Of a DNA stretch of 35,027 bases, positions 31,544 through 35,027 are shown piece by piece. Under the pieces are notes generated by a model that was given only the letters and a program-made list of their open reading frames with translations, was not told the origin of the DNA and searched no databases. The stretch lies in IMG/VR virus record IMGVR_UViG_3300013005_000098, positions 1 to 35,027 of that record. The stretch is one strand, 5' to 3'. Source of the stretch: a virus. The position numbers and the translations under genes are program-made. Positions within the stretch are counted from its first letter, which is position 1. Every line of letters begins with the position of its first letter.

Positions 31544-31943
31544 CAAATCAAGCTTCGACTTAGACTTCGGCTTCGGGCGCAAAGGTGAGCAGTTAGTAGA
31601 TGAGTTGCTTACTGGTGGGCGTACTGTTGAAGTAAAGCGCGACCGCAAGTGGGCTAAGACTAACAACCTATACATCGAAACTGAATGCTACTTCAAAAAG
31701 ATTGAGGGCTGGGGCCCATCAGGGTTGATGGTAACTGAGGCTGCGTACTGGGCGTTCGTACTTGAGGAGTCAACACTCATCGTGCCAACTGCTGCGTTGC
31801 GCTGGTGCGTTACTGAGTTTGGTCGAGAGATTACCTGTAATATTCCACCGAATATTTCTAAGGGATATCTAATTACAGTAGATGATTTAATGTCAGCGAC
31901 ACGACTATATAAGAAGGCGACAAGTGGACTGGTCAAGAATTGA
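31536..31943 (+). CDS. PD-(D/E)XK-like small nuclease candidate
   Basis: 135 residues. It starts SSFDLDFGFGRKGEQLVDELLTGGRTVEVKRDRKWAKTNNLYIETECYF. An acid in the GRKGEQL helix, an Asp in the first strand and E-V-K of the TVEVKRD strand form a plausible PD-(D/E)XK site, with a following IETEC strand. A later YWAFVLEESTLIVPTAALRW section suggests a second half of the fold. It would be a nicking or structure-specific nuclease. Phage proteins with this E-V-K-x-D pattern are often annotated as endonucleases. It is the third such nuclease in the early region. Confidence 0.65.
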   Translation: MTNKSSFDLDFGFGRKGEQLVDELLTGGRTVEVKRDRKWAKTNNLYIETECYFKKIEGWGPSGLMVTEAAYWAFVLEESTLIVPTAALRWCVTEFGREITCNIPPNISKGYLITVDDLMSATRLYKKATSGLVKN

Positions 31944-32574
31944 ACCTTGGGATTATGTGGTAACTAATGTAGCCTCGGAGTACCACCGTAAGTTTAATAT
32001 GGTGGAACTCGAGGACATTAAACAATCATTATATGCGTGGTTTATTGACCACCCTAATAAGCTAACCGAGTGGGAAGCAATCGGCATTAAGGATACAAAG
32101 AATTTATTGTATCGTTCGCTACGTAATGAAGCATTGGATTATTGTCAGCGATGGAAAGCCAAGTCACTTGGCTATGACACATCTGATTTATATTACTATG
32201 AACCTGAAGTAGTAGAGGCTCTGTTACCTGCGGTATTGCGTGGAGAGTTCGGTGTTACCCATAAGTTAGACTTGGGTAGAACTGGTAGACCAAGCGCACC
32301 CTCAGAAGGTGGTAATCTACAGGTACTAATGCTTGAAATAGACTCTGCGTATTGGAAGATTAACAAAGAGGATAGAAGAATATTATTCCTCCGCCACGCA
32401 GAGTCACTTGACTTCAAAGAGATAGCTAATGTGCTTGAGCTAGGCACAGATGACGCTGTTCGTATGCGTCACAAGCGTGCCATTAAACGAATAGTGTACA
32501 AGCTTGGTGGCTTCAAGCCATACATTGACAACGATAAGGTTACCGACCAAGAAGATACACCAGAGCAATCGTAG
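31924..32574 (+). CDS. Sigma-factor-like transcription protein
   Basis: 216 residues, GTG start overlapping the preceding gene by 20 bases. The N-terminal half has a region-2-like helical pattern (MVELEDIKQSLYAWFIDHPNKLTEW, NLLYRSLRNEALDYCQRWKAK). The C-terminal 70 residues have the region-4 helix-turn-helix pattern: KEDRRILFLRHAESLDFKEIANVLELGTDDAVRMRHKRAIKRIVYKLGG, in the style of RExxVLxLR...G.S..EIA..L....VR.R..RA...L. It would direct host RNA polymerase, probably to late phage genes. It is the last gene of the rightward block. An anti-sigma or simple DNA-binding role is possible because region 2 is weak. Confidence 0.7.
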   Translation: MDWSRIEPWDYVVTNVASEYHRKFNMVELEDIKQSLYAWFIDHPNKLTEWEAIGIKDTKNLLYRSLRNEALDYCQRWKAKSLGYDTSDLYYYEPEVVEALLPAVLRGEFGVTHKLDLGRTGRPSAPSEGGNLQVLMLEIDSAYWKINKEDRRILFLRHAESLDFKEIANVLELGTDDAVRMRHKRAIKRIVYKLGGFKPYIDNDKVTDQEDTPEQS

Positions 32575-32583
32575 AGGCGATGG

Positions 32584-32622
32584 CACAGTATATCAAAGCA
32601 ATAGCAGTAAAGATATACTGTG
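32584..32622. terminator. Hairpin between the two converging gene blocks
   Basis: CACAGTATATC (32584-32594) pairs perfectly with GATATACTGTG (32612-32622), 11 bp, loop 17 bases, between the sigma-like gene and the leftward genes. Without a T-run it is a weak terminator at best; a nearby perfect palindrome GTAAAGCTTTAC (32629-32640) overlaps the stop of the leftward gene. Confidence 0.5.
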
Positions 32623-32636
32623 TTATCTGTAAAGCT

Positions 32637-32858
32637 TTACTCATAGATTATCTCCTCTTCCATTGGGTCAACCCATAAGTCCTCAGGGAAATCAGCGAAC
32701 AACTCATCTTCGAGTTGACCCCAATTATCACCTGTCCTGTCCATATACCACTCACAATTAGAACACTCGACACTACTTGTTTCGAAATCCCAATCATCTT
32801 CACGCTCGATAGTTTCTTCTGTGCTACACAGCATACATCTATAGAACTCTAACCACAT
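32637..32858 (-). CDS. Small acidic protein with two CxxC motifs
   Basis: 73 residues from the ATG at 32858 (MWLEFYRCMLCSTEE); GGGAGGG lies just upstream, within the end of the FmdB-like gene, and decides against the longer version starting at 32891. Two zinc-type motifs, CMLC and CSNC (C-x2-C), separated by an acidic stretch (STEETIEREDDWDFETSSVE), suggest a zinc ribbon. The last 30 residues are very acidic (DELFADFPEDLWVDPMEEE). It overlaps the preceding gene through TAATATG. Role unknown. Confidence 0.65.
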   Translation of the reverse strand: MWLEFYRCMLCSTEETIEREDDWDFETSSVECSNCEWYMDRTGDNWGQLEDELFADFPEDLWVDPMEEEIIYE

Positions 32859-32859
32859 A

Positions 32860-33027
32860 TTACCCTCCCGTTGAATAGAAACCTGAACCATTAAACTTTA
32901 CTGCTGGTGCTGTATACACCCGTTCCATAGGCGCACCACACTTACATGTGGGTCGTTCATGGTCAAAGGGTAAGGACAACTCGATTACTTTGCCCTCGCC
33001 TGGGCACTCGTACTCATACGTTGGCAT
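32860..33027 (-). CDS. FmdB-type zinc-ribbon protein with one cysteine missing
   Basis: 55 residues (MPTYEYECPGEGK..., ending GSGFYSTGG). The start MPTYEYEC and the run HERPTCKCGAPMERVYTAPAVKFNG are the FmdB-family zinc-ribbon signature (second knuckle C-x-C-G-x-P-M). The first knuckle, normally C-x2-C-G, is CPGEGK here and has lost its second cysteine, so zinc binding may be weakened or use another residue. GAGAGGAAG precedes two adjacent ATGs; the second is the family start. FmdB-like proteins are proposed regulators in bacteria; their phage role is unknown. It overlaps both neighbours. Confidence 0.75.
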   Translation of the reverse strand: MPTYEYECPGEGKVIELSLPFDHERPTCKCGAPMERVYTAPAVKFNGSGFYSTGG

Positions 33028-33175
33028 CATCTTCCTCTCTCTGTTGTTCTATTAACCATTGGACTAATCGTTCAGTTGCTTCTTCATTAATACGTGCTTG
33101 CGGTACTACTGGTATATTATTCCAGAAGTCTTCCACTTCACGCCTATTCACCACCTCATGTAAGAACTCAGTCAT
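33014..33175 (-). CDS. Small acidic helical protein (53 aa)
   Basis: 53 residues from ATG at 33175, GGAGGAAG 7-10 bases upstream. It overlaps the FmdB-like gene at the 3' end (14 bases) and the next gene at the 5' end. Sequence TEFLHEVVNRREVEDFWNNIPVVPQARINEEATERLVQWLIEQQREEDDANV is helical with two hydrophobic faces. No motif recognised. Good SD and overlap chain support it as real. Confidence 0.6.
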   Translation of the reverse strand: MTEFLHEVVNRREVEDFWNNIPVVPQARINEEATERLVQWLIEQQREEDDANV

Positions 33176-33395
33176 AACTTTCTTCCTCCGTATCGATAGG
33201 TGTTGGTGCTGTCGCTAGTGTACCACACTCAGCACACTCCATGTCGAGGAAGTACATACCAATCTCACCATCATCATCGAAGATAACTTTCAAGTTCCAT
33301 ATGTCACAGCCACAAGGGCATGACTTAGTAGGTGTACCGCGTATGTCCATTGACTTAGTGTAGTCTGGCTTGAGTTCGGTAATATCTTTAGCCAA
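33168..33395 (-). CDS. Small zinc-ribbon-like protein
   Basis: 75 residues from a TTG at 33395, which has AGGTG at proper distance; a GTG at 33404 lies inside that SD and is the alternative. Zinc ligands: SCPCGCDIWN and ECAECGTLA, giving a two-knuckle ribbon, separated by a beta segment (LKVIFDDDGEIGMYFLD). It overlaps the next gene downstream (the TGA lies just beyond its ATG) and the TAA of the upstream gene. Function unknown. Confidence 0.62.
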   Translation of the reverse strand: MAKDITELKPDYTKSMDIRGTPTKSCPCGCDIWNLKVIFDDDGEIGMYFLDMECAECGTLATAPTPIDTEEESYD

Positions 33396-33606
33396 GTTTA
33401 ACACCTCGCGTATCGTGGTTCTTAGTCATAATCATATGAACATCATCAGCATTAGCACAATCCCTTGCCGTTTCGTGGAAGTATAGGTAGGTAGTGACAG
33501 CACTAAATCTTTTCTTGTGTGCTATCGACTTAGACTTACCCTTGATTGGCTTGTTACAACTTGCGCACCGTGATATGACATCTCTCTCTGTATCTCTGCC
33601 TTCCAT
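33388..33606 (-). CDS. Small basic protein with one CxxC pair
   Basis: 72 residues from ATG at 33606 (MEGRDTERDVISRCASCNKPIKGKSKS); AGGAAGGG is 9-10 bases upstream, inside the end of the transglycosylase gene. CASC is a zinc half-site; two more candidate ligands are His58-type residues in TYLYFHETARDCANADDVHMI. The KPIKGKSKSIAHKKRF stretch is basic and may contact nucleic acid. It overlaps its upstream neighbour at a single base (33606). Function unknown. Confidence 0.6.
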   Translation of the reverse strand: MEGRDTERDVISRCASCNKPIKGKSKSIAHKKRFSAVTTYLYFHETARDCANADDVHMIMTKNHDTRGVKLG

Positions 33607-33998
33607 TAGTACCAACCCTTCCTGTTAAAGTGTGACCATGCTTGACAAGGTGTCAAGTATCTGTAGTAAATATAATCTAACCCTCTATCTATTTGAATTG
33701 TAGCAGGTGTGTTAGGGTCAAGCCCTAGTAGTTGTGGTATCCCGCCAGCGTTCTTCCCCATAACTTTGACAGGATTGTAAGCACTCGCTTTCCAAGCCGA
33801 CTCCCTACCCCACAACTTACTAAGGCATGACCATTGGTTATCTTTCCAGTCGCTTAGCTTATCTCTTGCGTATGCTTTACTGTCTGCTTTCACCCAACTA
33901 CGAGCGACAATCGTTTCGTTTGATTGTGGTTGTCCTGTAGATGGGGCAAACAATATCAGCATGATAAAGATAACGACTAGAAAGTATACCTGCTTCAT
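33606..33998 (-). CDS. Secreted/membrane-anchored lytic transglycosylase-like enzyme
   Basis: 130 residues. Residues 5-19 (YFLVVIFIMLILFAP) form a signal peptide or anchor. The catalytic domain: NQWSCLSKLWGRESAWKASAYNP, with Glu66 in the W-x-R-E-S-x-W context as the expected acid, then NAGGIPQLLGLDPNTPATIQIDRGLDYIYYRYLTPCQAWSHFNRKGWY. This is the lytic-transglycosylase/Rpf-like fold frequent in Actinobacteria (E-S-x-W, G-I-P-Q, Q-I-x-x-G-L-x-Y-I, C-x-A-W). Cys58 and Cys118 could form a disulphide. It would cleave glycan strands from outside the membrane. The ATG overlaps the WhiB stop (ATGA). Confidence 0.8.
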   Translation of the reverse strand: MKQVYFLVVIFIMLILFAPSTGQPQSNETIVARSWVKADSKAYARDKLSDWKDNQWSCLSKLWGRESAWKASAYNPVKVMGKNAGGIPQLLGLDPNTPATIQIDRGLDYIYYRYLTPCQAWSHFNRKGWY

Positions 33999-34327
33999 TG
34001 GCTAACCCTTACTCTATGAGCAAAGGCTATCCGTTGCTTTCTATCTTCCCGATTCGTTGCGATACCTGCCAAGAGTATTCGTTCTCCCGACATAGTACCA
34101 CCCCAAATTCCATGCTCTAGATTCTCAGGCTTCATGCCTTCGGCTAGACACTCTGTCTTGACATCGCACTTACCGCAAATAGACAGCGCAACAATGGCGT
34201 TGTTGACTATCGCTTGCTTCTCCTTAATAGTGAGTCTACCTGTATCCCTTGTACTCTCTGGTACATCAGAGAACCATAGGTCTGGCTCATCATGCCCCGT
34301 ACATAAACCTTGTAGTTCATAACTCAT
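33995..34327 (-). CDS. whiB: WhiB-family iron-sulphur transcription regulator
   Basis: 110 residues. Four cysteines match the WhiB pattern: Cys9 in LCTGHDEPDLWFSD, then Cys51-x2-Cys54-x5-Cys60 in SICGKCDVKTECL, binding a 4Fe-4S cluster. Next is GIWGG (73-77), the hallmark beta turn, then the basic C terminus (NREDRKQRIAFAHRVRV) that contacts DNA. WhiB proteins act with the primary sigma factor (they bind its region 4) and respond to redox state. They exist only in Actinobacteria and their phages, so this gene fixes the host phylum. AAGGAG lies before the ATG. It is coupled to the transglycosylase gene. Confidence 0.92.
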   Translation of the reverse strand: MSYELQGLCTGHDEPDLWFSDVPESTRDTGRLTIKEKQAIVNNAIVALSICGKCDVKTECLAEGMKPENLEHGIWGGTMSGERILLAGIATNREDRKQRIAFAHRVRVSQ

Positions 34328-34336
34328 ACTATCTCC

Positions 34337-34498
34337 TTAGTGTAGTACTGGTACATAGATTGGATACGCTTCGAAGTTGATTAACTTAGAACCAAACTCT
34401 GAGGCTTCCTCTACCGTATTAAATATACCATAGATTACCTTGCCGTCCGTGTCTGTCTCCGTGATAGTCACATACCCTATCGGAAATTGTTCGCTCAT
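34337..34498 (-). CDS. Small protein of unknown function (53 aa)
   Basis: 53 residues from ATG at 34498 with AGAGAGG upstream. Sequence SEQFPIGYVTITETDTDGKVIYGIFNTVEEASEFGSKLINFEAYPIYVPVLH alternates strands and one helix (beta-beta-alpha-beta), a compact small fold often seen in short phage proteins. It ends 9 bases before the WhiB start and shares its transcript. No further call. Confidence 0.55.
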   Translation of the reverse strand: MSEQFPIGYVTITETDTDGKVIYGIFNTVEEASEFGSKLINFEAYPIYVPVLH

Positions 34499-34522
34499 AG
34501 TATATCCTCTCTGTTAAGTGTA

Positions 34523-34555
34523 AGTGTGAGCAGTTTATTGTCATGCTCAGGACAC
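34523..34555 (-). other. Small inverted repeat between leftward genes
   Basis: On the plus strand GAGCA ... TGCTC encloses TGTCATAAACTG-like bases in the gap between the 34560 gene and 34498. It has no T-run. It may be a weak leader or processing hairpin. Confidence 0.25.
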
Positions 34556-34559
34556 TATA

Positions 34560-34832
34560 CTATGCCTCGAATACTACCGAGGTGACATCAGCAAGGCGAG
34601 AGTGGGTTGTCACCAACCCCTTCTTACCATTGAGATGCTTGTAAGTACCGTCGCCCAACGATACCCATAGTGACTGTGGATTAAAGCGGTCTTGCTGTTC
34701 CTCGGGCAAGGCTTTGATGATAGTGCCACGCTTGTGATACTCGCTTGTAGTATCGAAAGCGTTGTAAGAAATCTCATCAGCGATGAGTCGAAGTTCCTCG
34801 GCTAAGCCAAGGATAGTTGCGTTGGTGGACAT
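34560..34832 (-). CDS. Small protein of unknown function (90 aa)
   Basis: 90 residues. An N-terminal helix (STNATILGLAEELRLIADEISYN) is followed by a polar, beta-rich half (GTIIKALPEEQQDRFNPQSLWVSLGDGTYKHLNGKKGLVTTHSRLADVTSVVFEA). GAGAGGG lies before the ATG. No motif recognised. It is separated from the cysteine-rich gene upstream by a hairpin with an AT-rich tail. Confidence 0.65.
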   Translation of the reverse strand: MSTNATILGLAEELRLIADEISYNAFDTTSEYHKRGTIIKALPEEQQDRFNPQSLWVSLGDGTYKHLNGKKGLVTTHSRLADVTSVVFEA

Positions 34833-34844
34833 ATTTCCCTCTCG

Positions 34845-34874
34845 ATAAATAAACTGTAAGCAATCTACTTACAG
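34845..34874 (-). terminator. Hairpin with T-rich tail between leftward genes
   Basis: CTGTAAG-7 bases-CTTACAG (34874-34854 on minus) followed on that strand by TTTATTTAT. It has the plan of a weak rho-independent terminator after the partial gene at the window edge. Confidence 0.45.
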
Positions 34875-34878
34875 AATC

Positions 34879-35027
34879 TTAGAACTGGTAGTCATAGAAA
34901 TCGGCTAAGCTCCGAGTGGAGCGTAACTTACTTGGGACATAACACATACAATCGGTGAGGATTGAGTCGCAATCGTAACAAGTTTGACAGAAGTCACAAT
35001 AGTACGGGTTCTCCTCGAAATCTACTA
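34879..35027 (-). CDS. Cysteine-rich protein, 3' part (5' end outside window)
   Basis: Open minus-strand frame from the window end to TAA at 34879; 48 residues are visible. Sequence includes YYCDFCQTCYDCDSILTDCMCYV: seven cysteines in twenty residues, in C-x2-C-x2-C-x2-C form, unlike ordinary zinc ribbons and closer to metal-cluster or metallothionein-like segments. The end is SKLRSTRSLADFYDYQF. The full protein cannot be judged. Confidence 0.6.
   Translation of the reverse strand, partial: VDFEENPYYCDFCQTCYDCDSILTDCMCYVPSKLRSTRSLADFYDYQF

Noticed and set aside
33641-33657. Inverted repeat CTTGACA-AGG-TGTCAAG, which resembles a promoter or operator
   Set aside because: It lies in the coding part of the transglycosylase gene, and no -10 box at a usual distance (16-18) follows on either strand.
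1-35027. Search for tRNA, integrase, attachment sites, transposases and DNA polymerase
   Set aside because: No cloverleaf, tyrosine- or serine-recombinase motif, or polymerase motif was seen by eye; the remaining genome outside the window could hold them.

Overview
The window looks like about 35 kb of a tailed bacteriophage that infects an actinobacterium. Host evidence: a WhiB-family iron-sulphur regulator (34327-33995, minus), a protein found only in Actinobacteria and their phages, and a secreted transglycosylase-like enzyme of actinobacterial style next to it. Base composition is moderate rather than GC-rich, which would suit a low-GC freshwater or marine actinobacterium; that last step is inference. 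The particle is probably podovirus-like: the capsid resembles the N4-gp56 HK97-fold family, a neck or adaptor-like protein and a propeller-like tail protein are present, and I see no tape-measure, tail-tube or baseplate gene. No integrase, transposase, tRNA, rRNA or CRISPR array was found. No DNA polymerase was found either, but both ends of the window cut through genes.

Layout. (1) 1-26084, plus strand, tightly packed late genes: terminase large subunit (5' cut), two small basic proteins, portal, a proteasome/HslV-like Ntn hydrolase, a 1609-residue protein and three companions (one with LysM) that may form the ejection apparatus, scaffold-like protein, major capsid protein, several small head-region proteins, a GT-A type glycosyltransferase, a neck-like protein, a repeat-rich fibre, two tandem adhesin cassettes with glycine-rich tips, a propeller-like tail protein, and a lysis block (membrane protein, M15 peptidase, holin-like protein) closed by a strong terminator. 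(2) 26085-26528, a control region: terminator, a 58-residue minus-strand membrane protein, a TTCG hairpin, and two divergent consensus promoters; the rightward one appears to start transcription exactly at an ATG (leaderless). (3) 26529-32574, plus strand, replication and nucleic-acid genes: RecB/Cas4-like nuclease in two overlapping reading frames, zinc-ribbon protein, OB-fold-like candidate, RecA/DnaB-type ATPase, methyltransferase, Holliday-junction-resolvase-like nuclease, primase in two overlapping frames, Nmad1/DUF1599 protein, another PD-(D/E)XK-like protein, and a sigma-factor-like protein. (4) 35027-32637, minus strand: a chain of small, often overlapping genes rich in CxxC motifs, including WhiB, a secreted lytic transglycosylase and an FmdB-type zinc ribbon. 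The two blocks converge on a hairpin at 32584-32622.

Working model (inference): the divergent promoter pair fires early; the rightward transcript builds the replication and recombination machinery and ends in a sigma-like factor; WhiB and this factor may redirect host RNA polymerase to the structural genes; the M15 peptidase, holin-like protein and transglycosylase act on the actinobacterial wall. All assignments come from reading motifs in the translated sequence; no database search was run. Five genes shorter than about 60 codons (15253, 15387, 26180, 28973, 33014), an FmdB-like gene (32860) and another short one (34337) were found by reading the sequence directly.
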